Notes: generated by a model from the sequence alone, not told the origin. Counted from the stretch's first letter, positions 35,851 through 44,626 are shown. The stretch: 64,000 bases of DNA from an uncultured Alphaproteobacteria bacterium (GCA_937988775.1 CALKHP010000019.1:1-64000); one strand, 5' to 3'. Numbers and translations: made by a program.

Positions 35851-37260
35851 TCACGCCGGCACGCGCACCGTGGCGCGCAGGCCGCCGAGCGGGCTGTCCT
35901 GCAGCGTGATCTCGCCGCCATGGTTGCGCGCGATGTCGCGGGCGATGGCCAGGCCGAGCCCCGAGCCGCCGCTATCCTGGTTGCGCGCCTCGTCGAGCCG
36001 CAGGAACGGCTTGAACACCTCCTCGCGCATTTCCGCCGGCACGCCCGGCCCGTCATCGTCGACCGTGACGGTCAGCCATTTGCCGTCGCGCACGCCGGCG
36101 ATGGCGATGCGGTCGCCGAAGCGCGCCGCGTTGCTGAGCAGATTGTCGAGCAGGCGCTTGAAGGCCGCCGGCCTGACGATCGCCAGCGGATTGCCGGCAA
36201 AGCTCAGCACCGCGCTGTGGCCGGCACGCTCGGCATCGCTGCGCAATTCGTCGAGCAGCCCCTGAATGTCGGTTTCGACGGCGCTCTCGCCGGCATCGCC
36301 GCGCGCGAAGGCGAGATAGGCCTCCAGCATATGGCTCATCTCGTCGACGTCGCGCTTCAGATCCTCGACCTCGGGCGTCGCCTCGAAGAAGGCAAGCGAC
36401 AGCTTGAAGCGCGTCAGGACGGTGCGCAGGTCATGGCTGACGCCGTTGAGCATCGCCGTGCGCTGCTCGATGGCGCGTTCGATGCGCCGCCGCATCTCGA
36501 TGAAGGCGATCGCCGCAGCCCTGACCTCGCGCGCGCCGCGCGGGCGGAAATCGACCTCGCGGCCCTTGCCGAACCCCTCCGCCGCCTCGGCGAGTTGCAG
36601 GATCGGCTTGATCTGGTTGCGCAGGAACAGCATGGCGATCAGGATCAGCACCGCCGAGGAGCCGGCCATCCACACCAGGAAGATATGCGCGTTGGAGGCG
36701 TAAGCCTGGCTGCGCCGCGCGATCACCCGGAAGGTTGCATCGGGCAGCAGCACGCGGATTTCGATGAAGCTCGAGCGCCCGACGGTATCGAGCCAGAACG
36801 GCCGCTTGATCTGGGTGCTGATCTCCGAGGACAGCGCGGCATCGAGAATGTCGAAGAACGGCTTCGGCCCGGCGACCGGCAACGGTCCGGGCGGCAGGAT
36901 ATCGACGTCGAGGCTGAGGCGCTGGGCGGCGATGCGCACCAGCGTGGCGTTGTCGCGGTCCTGCGGATAGCTCTCGTAAATGTCGATCAGCGCCGCGATA
37001 TCCTGCGTCAGCGCGTTGGACAGGCGCTGCGTCACCAGTTGCCAGTGCCGCTCGAGGAAGGCGTAGGCGATGACGAGTTGTAGCAGGATCAGCGGCGTGA
37101 TGATGATGATCTGGGCGCGCGCATAGAGCCCTTTCGGCATGCGCGCGGCGAGCCAGTGGCCGACGCGGCCGAAGCCGCGCGCCGCCTGGCGCGCCACCGG
37201 CCCGAGCACCGCCAGGCTATGCGCCACCTTGCCGAACGCCTGCCTGCCGAACGTGCTCAT
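35851..37260 (-). CDS. Sensor histidine kinase, EnvZ-like
   Basis: 469 residues. Two membrane helices (about 50-68 and 193-213) enclose a periplasmic sensor of about 120 residues. A HAMP linker follows, then the phosphoacceptor H276 in LNGVSHDLRTVLTR. ATP-binding boxes are LLDNLLSNAARFGD (N), DDDGPGVP (G1) and SGGSGLGLAIARDIA (G2). It should phosphorylate the OmpR-type regulator encoded just upstream, whose stop overlaps its ATG by 4 nt. The signal is unknown. The N-terminal 45 residues before helix one are basic and arginine-rich. Confidence 0.93.
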   Translation of the reverse strand: MSTFGRQAFGKVAHSLAVLGPVARQAARGFGRVGHWLAARMPKGLYARAQIIIITPLILLQLVIAYAFLERHWQLVTQRLSNALTQDIAALIDIYESYPQDRDNATLVRIAAQRLSLDVDILPPGPLPVAGPKPFFDILDAALSSEISTQIKRPFWLDTVGRSSFIEIRVLLPDATFRVIARRSQAYASNAHIFLVWMAGSSAVLILIAMLFLRNQIKPILQLAEAAEGFGKGREVDFRPRGAREVRAAAIAFIEMRRRIERAIEQRTAMLNGVSHDLRTVLTRFKLSLAFFEATPEVEDLKRDVDEMSHMLEAYLAFARGDAGESAVETDIQGLLDELRSDAERAGHSAVLSFAGNPLAIVRPAAFKRLLDNLLSNAARFGDRIAIAGVRDGKWLTVTVDDDGPGVPAEMREEVFKPFLRLDEARNQDSGGSGLGLAIARDIARNHGGEITLQDSPLGGLRATVRVPA

Positions 37261-37967
37261 GCATCGACCAGGAGGCGATATCCCCAGCCGCGCACGGTTT
37301 GCAGATAGATCGGATTGGCCGGATCGCTCTCGATCTTGCGCCGAAGCCGGTTGATCTGCACGTCGATGGTGCGCTCGTTGACAGCCGCGCTCTGGCTCGA
37401 CAGCGCCTCGCGCGACACCGTTTCGCCGGGCGTCTCGATCAGCAGCCGCAGGATGTCGCGCTCGCGCTCGGTGAGGCGGATGCCATCCTCGCCGCGCCGC
37501 AATTCGCCACGCCCCGGATGGAAGGTGAACGGGCCGAAATTCACCGGCAAATCCGGCGTGGCGACGCCGGGCGTCGCGGCACGGCGCAGGATGCCGCCGA
37601 TACGCAGCAGCAATTCGCGCGGCTCGAACGGCTTGGTGACATAGTCGTCGACGCCGGTTTCGAGCCCCGCGACGCGATCCTCCACCTCGGCGCGCGCCGT
37701 CAGCATCAGGATCGGCACCTGTGTCGTGCCGCGCAGATGCGTCGCGAGGCTGATGCCGCTTTCGCCGGGCATCATGACGTCGAGCACGATCAGGTCGAAG
37801 GCGAGGCCGGCGAGTTTCGCGCGTGCCTCGGCAGCGTTCTCGGCGGTCGAGACCCGGTAGCCGTTCTCGCGCAGGAAGCGCGACAGCAGCGAGCGGATGC
37901 GCGTGTCGTCATCGACCACGAGAATATGCGCGGCGTGATCCAGCGGCACGGACCGGGAGGGCGTCAC
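37257..37967 (-). CDS. OmpR-family response regulator
   Basis: 236 residues. The receiver domain has the acidic pair DD at 19-20, the phosphoacceptor D63 in VLDVMMPGE, and the switch lysine in DDYVTKPFEP. The C-terminal winged helix (LTERERDILRLL, ERTIDVQINRLRRKIE, QTVRGWGYRL) is OmpR/PhoB type. It overlaps the MarR gene upstream (4 nt, ATGA-like) and the kinase gene downstream (4 nt). The three genes are therefore translated as one coupled unit. Confidence 0.95.
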   Translation of the reverse strand: MTPSRSVPLDHAAHILVVDDDTRIRSLLSRFLRENGYRVSTAENAAEARAKLAGLAFDLIVLDVMMPGESGISLATHLRGTTQVPILMLTARAEVEDRVAGLETGVDDYVTKPFEPRELLLRIGGILRRAATPGVATPDLPVNFGPFTFHPGRGELRRGEDGIRLTERERDILRLLIETPGETVSREALSSQSAAVNERTIDVQINRLRRKIESDPANPIYLQTVRGWGYRLLVDA

Positions 37968-38473
37968 GGGCGCGTTTTCCCAGGCAGGCCGATCAGGCTG
38001 GCGACCTTGCCCCTCTGCTGCGCATCGATCAGCGCGGCGAGAAAGCGCTCCGCCACCTCGCGCCCGCGCGGCCCCGCGCTCTCGAGCGCCCGGCCGATGC
38101 GATCGCTCTGGCGCTGCGCCATCTCGCCCGCCAGCGCGGCGCCGAGCCGCGTGACGAACAGCAGCCTCTGGCGCCGATCCTCGGAGCCGGCGCGCTGCTC
38201 GATGAAACCGCCCTCGATCAAATCCTTCAGCACCCGTGACAGGCTCTGCTTGGTGATCTGCAGAATCTCCAGCAGCGCGGCGATGGTCAAGCCGGGATTG
38301 CGATTGACGAAATGCAGCACGCGATGGTGGGCCCGGCCGAAGCCGTAGCGTGTCAGGATGCGGTCCGGCTCGGCCACGAAGTCACGATAGGCGAAGAACA
38401 GGAGCTCGATCAGTTCGTACTCCACGCGATCGTCCTCAAGGCGGGTCTCCGCTTCGGCCAGCGCCTGTGTCAT
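37964..38473 (-). CDS. MarR-family transcriptional regulator
   Basis: 169 residues from the ATG at 38473, which has GGAG nine bases upstream. An ATG at 38533 is rejected because it falls inside the predicted -10 element. The winged helix is visible as LHFVNRNPGLTIAALLEILQITKQSLSRVLKDLIEGGFIEQ, with the wing SEDRRQRLLFVT. MarR proteins usually repress a divergent gene and respond to small ligands. Here the divergent gene is ilvE, and the cotranscribed genes are a two-component pair. I recall this marR-regulator-kinase order from other rhizobia. Confidence 0.9.
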   Translation of the reverse strand: MTQALAEAETRLEDDRVEYELIELLFFAYRDFVAEPDRILTRYGFGRAHHRVLHFVNRNPGLTIAALLEILQITKQSLSRVLKDLIEGGFIEQRAGSEDRRQRLLFVTRLGAALAGEMAQRQSDRIGRALESAGPRGREVAERFLAALIDAQQRGKVASLIGLPGKTRP

Positions 38474-38525
38474 GATATCTTTCTCCGCAGTGGCAAAAAC
38501 ATTCTCCGGCAATTGGGTCAATGAT

Positions 38526-38560
38526 ATTGACATATCTCAGGTGTATTGTTACCCGTCAAT
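38526..38560. promoter_or_regulatory. marR promoter with overlapping dyad
   Basis: On the minus strand TTGACG (38559-38554), a 17-bp spacer and GATATG (38536-38531) form a sigma-70-like promoter with a start near 38524. The inverted ends ATTGAC (38526-38531) and GTCAAT (38555-38560) bracket it, a plausible autorepression site. The plus strand has TTGACA at 38527 toward ilvE. Confidence 0.45.
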
Positions 38561-38682
38561 CCGCTTTCCGGTCATGATCGTACCGGAGGCGGCGCGAAAA
38601 TGGCGTTTCATTGCGCGCCCCCGTTATTGCAGCAACCGTATCTTGGCGTAGTTCGTACCCAAGAGACCTCATGGAGGAAACG

Positions 38683-39570
38683 ATGGCAATCCTGCCCTTC
38701 GACGACCGCGACGGCTTTATCTGGATGGACGGCAAGATCATCCCCTGGCGCGAGGCGAAGGTCCATGTACTGACCCACGGGCTGCATTACGGCTCGTCGA
38801 TTTTCGAAGGCGAGCGCGCCTATGACGGCGTGATCTTCAAGTCGCGCGAACATGGCGAGCGCTTCCGCCGCTCGGCCGAGATCATGGATTTCGAGATTCC
38901 CTATAGCCTCGACGTGATCGAGGCCGCCAAGGCCGAGGTCGTGCGCCGCAATGGCGGTGGCAGCCAGTATGTGCGCCCGGTCGCCTGGCGCGGCAGCGAG
39001 ATGATGGCCGTTTCGGCCAATCATGCCACCATCCATGTCGCCATCACCTCGTGGAACTGGCCCTCGATGTTCGATCCGGCCACCAAGATGAAGGGCATCC
39101 GCCTCGACATCGCCGATTACCGGCGGCCGGACCCGGCCTGCGCACCGGCCCAGGCCAAGGCGGCGGGGCTGTATATGATCTGCACCATCTCCAAGCACAA
39201 AGCGGAGCGCAAGGGCTACTCCGATGCGCTGATGCTCGACTGGCAGGGCCGCGTCGCCGAATGCACCGGCGCCAACGTGTTCTTCACCAAGGGCGGCGTC
39301 ATCCACACGCCGATCGCCGACTGCTTCCTCAACGGCATCACGCGCCAGACGATCATCGATCTGGCCAAGCGTCGCGGCATCGAGGTCATCGAGCGGCGCA
39401 TCCTGCCGGACGAGTTGGCGAGCTTCGAGGAATGCTTCCTGTGCGGCACCGGCGCCGAAGTGACGCCGGTTGCGGAAGTCGGCCCGTATACGTTCAAGCC
39501 GGGCAACATTTCGCGCGCCATGATCGACGACTATACCGCCGAAGTGACGCCGAAATCCAAGGCGGCGTAA
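38683..39570 (+). CDS. ilvE: Branched-chain amino-acid aminotransferase
   Basis: 295 residues from the ATG at 38683 (GGAGG five bases upstream; the ATG at 38671 overlaps that ribosome site). It is a fold-type IV PLP enzyme that makes or degrades leucine, isoleucine and valine. Marks are THGLHYGSSIFEGERAY near 30, RPVAWRGSEMM, MICTISKHKAE near 163-175, ECTGANVFF and LNGITRQTIIDLA, then EECFLCGTGAEVTPV near 251. Divergent from the marR-regulator-kinase operon with 209 bp between starts. Confidence 0.95.
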   Translation: MAILPFDDRDGFIWMDGKIIPWREAKVHVLTHGLHYGSSIFEGERAYDGVIFKSREHGERFRRSAEIMDFEIPYSLDVIEAAKAEVVRRNGGGSQYVRPVAWRGSEMMAVSANHATIHVAITSWNWPSMFDPATKMKGIRLDIADYRRPDPACAPAQAKAAGLYMICTISKHKAERKGYSDALMLDWQGRVAECTGANVFFTKGGVIHTPIADCFLNGITRQTIIDLAKRRGIEVIERRILPDELASFEECFLCGTGAEVTPVAEVGPYTFKPGNISRAMIDDYTAEVTPKSKAA

Positions 39571-39587
39571 GGCACGACCGGCCGTTC

Positions 39588-39670
39588 GTATTCCCGCACA
39601 GGGAATCCAGTGGCCGACGCGCAAGCGACTCCTGGATTCCCGACCGGCTTTCAGCCGTCGGGAATGACAG
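39588..39670. repeat. Family C palindromic element
   Basis: TATTCCCG-CACA-GGGAATCCAG, linker with CGACGCGCAAGCGACT, then CCTGGATTCCCGACCGGC-TTTCA-GCCGTCGGGAATGACAG. Same two-hairpin order as 35537-35628, in inverted orientation, shortened at the first hairpin. Confidence 0.75.
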
Positions 39671-39710
39671 GCAAAGCGGCACAGGGCGAGCATGGCATGC
39701 TACGCCCGCC

Positions 39711-39750
39711 CTCCACCGTCATGGGCCGGCTTGACCGGCCCATCCCGATG
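39711..39750. repeat. Family D half element
   Basis: CTCCACCGTCATGGGCCGG-CTTGA-CCGGCCCATCCCGATG: one hairpin and its flank, the reverse of the first half of 35640-35735. The 338-bp gap 39571-39908 contains this, a family C copy, a terminator and the regulator promoter, but no gene. Confidence 0.75.
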
Positions 39751-39772
39751 CGAATGGCGCAATGTTTCCGAG

Positions 39773-39799
39773 GCTCCGGCTCAAGGCCGGGGCTTTTTT
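39773..39799 (+). terminator. Rho-independent terminator
   Basis: GCTCCGGC-TCAAG-GCCGGGGC (8 bp with one G-T pair) followed by TTTTTT. It probably ends the ilvE transcript about 200 nt after its stop. The stem resembles the family D hairpin at 5633-5653, with a T-tract added. Confidence 0.7.
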
Positions 39800-39835
39800 G
39801 TGCGCCTGTTACGAGAAACTCTGTTATCTCTCAGC

Positions 39836-39876
39836 CATCTTAATTGATGCGTTAGACATCAGATAAGATGTATACT
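39836..39876 (+). promoter_or_regulatory. Candidate operator and -10 for HTH-SulP genes
   Basis: Inverted repeat CATCTTA (39836-39842) / TAAGATG (39864-39870), followed at once by a TATACT -10-like hexamer (39871-39876). It is about 30 bp before the small HTH gene, suggesting autoregulation. No convincing -35 at normal spacing. Confidence 0.4.
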
Positions 39877-39908
39877 ATCGTCACGCCGATGCATCAGGCA
39901 GGATGATC

Positions 39909-40172
39909 ATGATCACAGCCGCGCAAATGCGTGCCGCGCGTGCGCTTCTCGGCATCGACCAGCGCCAGCTGGCCGAACTTGCCGGCATTTCGGTGCCGAC
40001 CATCCAGCGCATGGAGGCAAGCGACGGCAACGTGCGCGGCGTGATCGATTCGCTGGTCAAGGTCGTCGAGGCGCTCGATCGCGCGGGCATCGAGCTGATC
40101 GGCGACAACGCCGTCAGCAGCGGCGGGGGCCGTGGCGTCCGGCTCAGGCAGGCGCCCCTCAACAGCACCTGA
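39909..40172 (+). CDS. Small XRE-like HTH regulator
   Basis: 87 residues from the ATG at 39909 (AGGCAGG six bases upstream; the ATG at 39903 overlaps that site). Nearly the whole protein is one helix-turn-helix domain: ITAAQMRAARALLGIDQRQLAELAGISVPTIQRMEASDG, then VIDSLVKVVEALDRAGIELIG. No ligand-binding domain is present. It is 86 nt upstream of a SulP transporter on the same strand. The pairing suggests it controls the transporter. Confidence 0.87.
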   Translation: MITAAQMRAARALLGIDQRQLAELAGISVPTIQRMEASDGNVRGVIDSLVKVVEALDRAGIELIGDNAVSSGGGRGVRLRQAPLNST

Positions 40173-40258
40173 TCCGGGCCTGCCCGCCGGCCCCTCACGC
40201 CGGCCGTTCGCCCTTTCGCCGACAGCGGCACGCCAGAGGATTTGTCCAGAGGATTTTC

Positions 40259-41965
40259 ATGGCAGCCCATCCCGTTGAGCCCGGTTTCACCGAACTGTTC
40301 ACGCCCAAGCTCGTCACCGTCCTGCGCGAGCGCTACCGCCTGGCGGACCTGAAGGCCGACGCCATTTCGGGCCTGACCGTCGCCATCGTCGCGCTGCCCT
40401 TGTCGATGGCGATCGCCATCGCCTCCGGCGTCACGCCCGATCGCGGGCTGTACACCTCGATCATCGGCGGCTTCATCGTCTCGGCGCTCGGCGGCAGCCG
40501 CTTCCAGATCGGCGGCCCGGCCGGCGCTTTCATCGTGCTGGTGTCGGCAACCGTGGCGCAGCACGGCGTCGACGGCTTGCTGCTCGCCACCATGATGTCC
40601 GGCCTGATGCTGCTCGCCATCGGCTGGCTGCGCCTCGGCACCTTCATCAAATACATCCCCTATCCCGTGACGGTCGGTTTCACCGCAGGCATCGCGGTGA
40701 TCATCTTCGCCAGCCAGATCAAGGAGTTGCTTGGCCTCAACCTCGAGAAGGAACCGGGTCCGTTTATCCCGAAGATCATCGCCATCGGCGCGGCGCTGCC
40801 GAGCGCGAACCTCGCAGCCATCGTGCTTGCGGGCCTGAGCATCGCCATCATCGTCGTGCTGCGGCGCCACCGTCCACATTGGCCGGGCTTCATCATCGCG
40901 GTCGTCGCCGCCACGCTCGCTGCGGCCCTGTTCGGCCTGCCGGTCGAAACGGTCGGCAGCCGCTTCGGCGGCATCCCGCAAATGCTGCCGGCGCCGCAAT
41001 TGCCTCCCGTTTCGCTCGACAAGATCGTCGAGGTCCTGCCCAACGCCCTGTCATTCGCCCTGCTCGGCTGCATCGAGAGCCTGCTCTCGGCCGTCGTCGC
41101 GGATTCGATGAGCGGGCGCCGCCATCGCTCGAATTGCGAACTGGTCGCGCAAGGCGCCGCCAACATCGCCGCGCCGCTCTTCGGCGGCTTCTGCGTCACC
41201 GGCAATATCGCGCGCACCGCGACCAACATCCGCGCCGGCGCCCACGGCCCGATCTCGGGCATGCTGCATTCGGTGTTCCTGCTCGCCGCCATGCTCGTCG
41301 CCGCGCCACTCGCCTATTACATTCCGCTCGCGGCACTCGCCGGCGTGCTCGCCGTCGTCGCATGGAACATGGCCGAGAAACATGCCTTCGCGACCCTCGT
41401 GCGTGCCTCGCGCGGCGACGCCGTGGTGCTGCTCACCACCTTCCTGCTCGTGGTGTTCCGCGACCTCACCGAAGGCATCCTCGCCGGCTTTGCCGTCGGC
41501 ACACTGCTGTTCCTGCACCGCATGGCGCAGGGCGTGGCGGTCGAGCATGGCGTGCCGGCCGTCGAACCGGACCGGGGCGATTTCGCGGATGAGGCGCGCA
41601 CGCCCTACGATGTCGGCATGGCGACCGATCCGGCCGTGGTCGTGATCCGCATCTCGGGCGCGTTTTTCTTCGGCGCGGCGGCGGGCGTCGGCGGCGCGCT
41701 CGATCGCGTCGGCGAGCAACCGAAAGCCTATGTCATCGATTTCTCCGCCGTGCCGATGCTCGATTCGACCGGCGCCACCACCATCGAGGGCTTCGTGCGT
41801 AAGGCCGATAGCCGGGGTGCGGCCGTGATCGTCGCCGGCGCGGCACGGCCGATCCGGCGCGCGCTGCTGACCCACGGCGTCAGGCCGCCACGCGTGCGCT
41901 TCCGCAAGACGCTGGCCGAGGCGGTCGCCGCCGCGCATGAAACGGCCGGTGCGCTGGCTGCCTGA
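40259..41965 (+). CDS. SulP-family anion permease with STAS domain
   Basis: 568 residues. A multi-helix membrane domain (about 30-410) has the SulP signature region ADAISGLTVAIVALPLSMAIAIASG, with QIGGPAGAFIVL and GCIESLLSAVVADSMSG later. The C-terminal cytoplasmic STAS domain (about 445-560) includes AYVIDFSAVPMLDSTGATTIEGFV. Substrates in the family include sulfate, bicarbonate and dicarboxylates; this one cannot be assigned. It follows the HTH gene and converges with the TetR gene. Confidence 0.92.
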   Translation: MAAHPVEPGFTELFTPKLVTVLRERYRLADLKADAISGLTVAIVALPLSMAIAIASGVTPDRGLYTSIIGGFIVSALGGSRFQIGGPAGAFIVLVSATVAQHGVDGLLLATMMSGLMLLAIGWLRLGTFIKYIPYPVTVGFTAGIAVIIFASQIKELLGLNLEKEPGPFIPKIIAIGAALPSANLAAIVLAGLSIAIIVVLRRHRPHWPGFIIAVVAATLAAALFGLPVETVGSRFGGIPQMLPAPQLPPVSLDKIVEVLPNALSFALLGCIESLLSAVVADSMSGRRHRSNCELVAQGAANIAAPLFGGFCVTGNIARTATNIRAGAHGPISGMLHSVFLLAAMLVAAPLAYYIPLAALAGVLAVVAWNMAEKHAFATLVRASRGDAVVLLTTFLLVVFRDLTEGILAGFAVGTLLFLHRMAQGVAVEHGVPAVEPDRGDFADEARTPYDVGMATDPAVVVIRISGAFFFGAAAGVGGALDRVGEQPKAYVIDFSAVPMLDSTGATTIEGFVRKADSRGAAVIVAGAARPIRRALLTHGVRPPRVRFRKTLAEAVAAAHETAGALAA

Positions 41966-41985
41966 ACCGCGTGCTGCCGCGCCGT

Positions 41986-42711
41986 TCAGGCGGCGTGGTC
42001 TTCCGGCTCGGGCGTCGCCTCGCCCCGGTGACGGCGGCGCTCGCGCGCCTCATGCCGGCCTTCCATCGCCGCCCGGAAGAAGCCGCGGAACGGCGCGGTC
42101 AGGCGATGCATGTCGTCAGCACGCTGCAGCAACGTCTCGCCGCGCTTCAATTCGCGCTCGACGACCAGCATCGTACGACTCAGGCCCGGATCGTCATCCT
42201 CGAACCAGGTATCGAGCGCGCGCGCGAACACCAGCGCCGCGCCCTGCACCTTCAGGGTGCCGAGGTGGTCTTCCGTGTCGATATCGGCGGCGGCCAGCAT
42301 GAAACGCCACGAATTCAGCGCCAGCTTGTTGAGCGCCGCCAGCGCCAGCGGATCGTGGCGCACGCCGTCGCGGATCGATTTCAGCGCCGCCTTATAGGGC
42401 GCCAGCGCATCGAAGCGCCGCAGCATGATGTCGAGCACGCGCTCGCGCGCCGGCTCGGCCGCCATGTCGGTATTGCCGCCATCGAGCACCAGGCGATCGA
42501 TGCGGCGGGAGAAACCGCCAAGCACCGCGCCCTTGGAAGGATAAGCGTCGCGCAGGTCGGCAAGGCTGACCTCGGCCCGCTCGGCGATCATCGGCAGGGA
42601 AATCGCCTCCCACGGCCCCTCGGCCGCCAATGCCATCACCGCGTCGATGATGCGCTCGCGCGGCGGTTGCGTGCCTGCCGCTTCGGGTTTCGCTTCGGGT
42701 TTCCTGGCCAT
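41986..42711 (-). CDS. TetR-family regulator
   Basis: 241 residues from the ATG at 42711 (GGGAGCAGGAC upstream). The N-terminal helix-turn-helix reads RERIIDAVMALAAEGPWEAISLPMIAERAEVSLADLRDAYPSKGAVL. The C-terminal part is helical and ends in an arginine-rich tail. It is the last gene of a ybjN-proC-VOC-tetR run on the minus strand, with 75 nt to the VOC gene. I recall relatives resembling the COQ9-like TetR group, but this is not secure. Confidence 0.82.
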   Translation of the reverse strand: MARKPEAKPEAAGTQPPRERIIDAVMALAAEGPWEAISLPMIAERAEVSLADLRDAYPSKGAVLGGFSRRIDRLVLDGGNTDMAAEPARERVLDIMLRRFDALAPYKAALKSIRDGVRHDPLALAALNKLALNSWRFMLAAADIDTEDHLGTLKVQGAALVFARALDTWFEDDDPGLSRTMLVVERELKRGETLLQRADDMHRLTAPFRGFFRAAMEGRHEARERRRHRGEATPEPEDHAA

Positions 42712-42786
42712 GTCCTGCTCCCGATACCGTGCTGTCTTTCTCCAACTGAGCACGACCCTATGGCACCGGTGAGGCGGCGACAACAA

Positions 42787-43227
42787 TCAGCCCGCCGCCG
42801 CGCGTGCCGGCCTGTGGCCGAGGGAGCCGAAAAACCGCAGCAGATAGCCATCGGGATCGGCGACGACAAATTGCCGGTTGCCGTATTCGGTGTCATTCTG
42901 GCGATACCAGCGCTCCTCGATCGGGATCACGATCGCAAGCCCGGCCCGCTGCACCGCGACATGGAGCGCGACGATATCCGGCACCTCGATCTGGAAATTC
43001 ACGCCCCGGCCATACGGGTGCTCGAGCGGCGCCGTATGGAACCGCCGGCCTGGGCCGGCGGCCTCTTCCAGCATGAGATGGACGCCATCCCGGATCAGAT
43101 AGGCAAAACGCTCGTCCGGTCGCTGCGCATGACAACGGAAGCCGAAAACATTGACATAGACATCCAGGGAGCGGTCGAGGTCGGAGACCGCCAATTCCGG
43201 GACCAGAGCGGGAGCCGGCGCGTGCAT
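42787..43227 (-). CDS. VOC-family (bleomycin-resistance/glyoxalase fold) protein
   Basis: 146 residues. It is a vicinal-oxygen-chelate protein of the bleomycin-binding type: PELAVSDLDRSLDVYVNVFGF near 9-29, HLMLEEAAGP, NFQIEVPDIVALH, and PIEERWYRQNDTEYGNRQFVVADPDGYLLRFF near the end. In this group the name bleomycin resistance does not prove the activity. The start is only 1 nt after the proC stop, so the two genes are translationally coupled. Confidence 0.87.
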   Translation of the reverse strand: MHAPAPALVPELAVSDLDRSLDVYVNVFGFRCHAQRPDERFAYLIRDGVHLMLEEAAGPGRRFHTAPLEHPYGRGVNFQIEVPDIVALHVAVQRAGLAIVIPIEERWYRQNDTEYGNRQFVVADPDGYLLRFFGSLGHRPARAAAG

Positions 43228-43228
43228 C

Positions 43229-44050
43229 TCAGCCGGAAAGCTGTTCCGCCCGCAAGCGCGCCGCCTTGACCGCCTCCGTCATCAGCGGTTGAAGGCCACC
43301 TCCCGCCATCAGCACGGCGAGCGCCGCCGCCGTGGTGCCGCCCGGCGAAGTGACGTTACGGCGCAAGGTCTCAGGCGGCGTCGCCGCATCCTGGAACATC
43401 AACTCGCCGGCGCCCTCGACGGTGGCACGCGCCAGCCGCGCCGCCAAGCCGGGCTCGAGCCCGACGGCAACGCCGGCCTTGGCGAGGCATTCGGCGAGAT
43501 AGAACACATAGGCCGGCCCGGAGCCCGAAACGGCGGTCGCGGCGTCGATCAGCGCCTCGTCCTCGACCCATTCGACGCGGCCGACCGCCTGCAACAGTCC
43601 GTCGGCAAGGTTGCGCTGCGCCGCACCAACCTCCGGCGAGGGATAGCACACGGTGATGCCGCGCCCGACCGCCGCCGGCGTGTTGGGGATGCAGCGTACC
43701 AGCGCCTGCGCGCGCGGCATGCGGGCGCGCATATTGGCGAGCGTCTTGCCGGCCATCACCGAGACGACCAGCGTCTCGGGCGCTGCCAGGCCGGCGAGCA
43801 CGGCGGCGGCTTCGTCAAGCATTTGCGGCTTGATCGCGAGCAGCAGCACCTGTGGCGCAGCGAGACCGGCCGGATCGGGATTGACCGCCACGCCATGCTT
43901 CGCGCACAGCGCCAGCATCGCTTCGGCCGGGTGCGGATCGAGGATGCTGACGGCCGTGCCCGGCATGCCGCGGCCGAGCCAGCCCTCGAGCAGCGCGCCG
44001 CCCATCTTGCCGGCCCCGACCAGCACCAGCGATCGCGGGAATTCCATCAT
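43229..44050 (-). CDS. proC: Pyrroline-5-carboxylate reductase
   Basis: 273 residues. It makes proline from pyrroline-5-carboxylate with NAD(P)H. Motifs are LVLVGAGKMGGALLEGWL near 9-26, LLLAIKPQMLDE near 70, the ProC signature SGSGPAYVFYLAECLAKAGVAVGL near 175, and VTSPGGTTAAALAVL near 238. A double ATG at 44050/44047 follows GAGGGGG. It is 19 nt after ybjN and 1 nt before the VOC gene. The same ybjN-proC order occurs in other alphaproteobacteria. Confidence 0.96.
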   Translation of the reverse strand: MMEFPRSLVLVGAGKMGGALLEGWLGRGMPGTAVSILDPHPAEAMLALCAKHGVAVNPDPAGLAAPQVLLLAIKPQMLDEAAAVLAGLAAPETLVVSVMAGKTLANMRARMPRAQALVRCIPNTPAAVGRGITVCYPSPEVGAAQRNLADGLLQAVGRVEWVEDEALIDAATAVSGSGPAYVFYLAECLAKAGVAVGLEPGLAARLARATVEGAGELMFQDAATPPETLRRNVTSPGGTTAAALAVLMAGGGLQPLMTEAVKAARLRAEQLSG

Positions 44051-44069
44051 GTGCCCCCTCGGTTTGCGT

Positions 44070-44570
44070 TCAGGCCTCGCCCGCCGTCTCGAACATCGCG
44101 GTATCGAGCGCCTCGCGCGCCGATTTCCCGGCCCAGACCACGAACTGGAAGGCCTGGAAGTAACGCTCGCACGACTGGATCGCCAGATCGAGCAGCACCT
44201 CGCATTGCTGGGCGGTCACGTCGGCGCCGCCGGCCAGCAACAGGCCATGGCGGAACATCACGACATTCTCGCTGTTCCACAGGTCGAAATGACCGATCCA
44301 GAGCTGCTCGTTGGCGAGCGAGACGAGTTGCAGCACCTCGGCGCGCCGGCGCTCCGGCACCTTGAGATCGAAGGCGCAGGCGATATGCAGCGCCTCCATA
44401 TCCTCGAGCCAGGTGAAGGCGACGTGATATTCGGTCCAGGACCCGGCGACCGACAGCGAGATCTCGTCTTCGCCCGAGCGGTCGAACGCCCACTCGTTCA
44501 GGGCGGCGATACGCTCGACCAGATCCATCGGGTGTTCGTCCCGTTCAACTTCAACGTCTGCAATCGACAT
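44070..44570 (-). CDS. YbjN-domain protein
   Basis: 166 residues from the ATG at 44570 (GAGGG upstream). It matches the YbjN/sensory-transduction-regulator fold: EISLSVAGSWTEYHVAFTWLEDMEALHIACAFDLKVPE, then RRAEVLQLVSLANEQLWIGHFDLW, and SCERYFQAFQFVVWAGKSA. The family is of unknown biochemical role, often implicated in stress or motility in enterics. It heads the ybjN-proC-VOC-tetR run. A perfect CGAACGC-GCAA-GCGTTCG hairpin lies at 44627-44644 in the upstream region. Confidence 0.87.
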   Translation of the reverse strand: MSIADVEVERDEHPMDLVERIAALNEWAFDRSGEDEISLSVAGSWTEYHVAFTWLEDMEALHIACAFDLKVPERRRAEVLQLVSLANEQLWIGHFDLWNSENVVMFRHGLLLAGGADVTAQQCEVLLDLAIQSCERYFQAFQFVVWAGKSAREALDTAMFETAGEA

Positions 44571-44626
44571 GAAACCCTCGGCTCCTCGCCGGGCGGCAAG
44601 CCCGTTTGATGCACGCATCACGCCAC

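Noticed and set aside
42787..43227. True bleomycin resistance gene
   Set aside because: The fold family is clear but resistance proteins of this name are often misnamed housekeeping VOC proteins; the operon with proC argues against a drug-resistance cassette.
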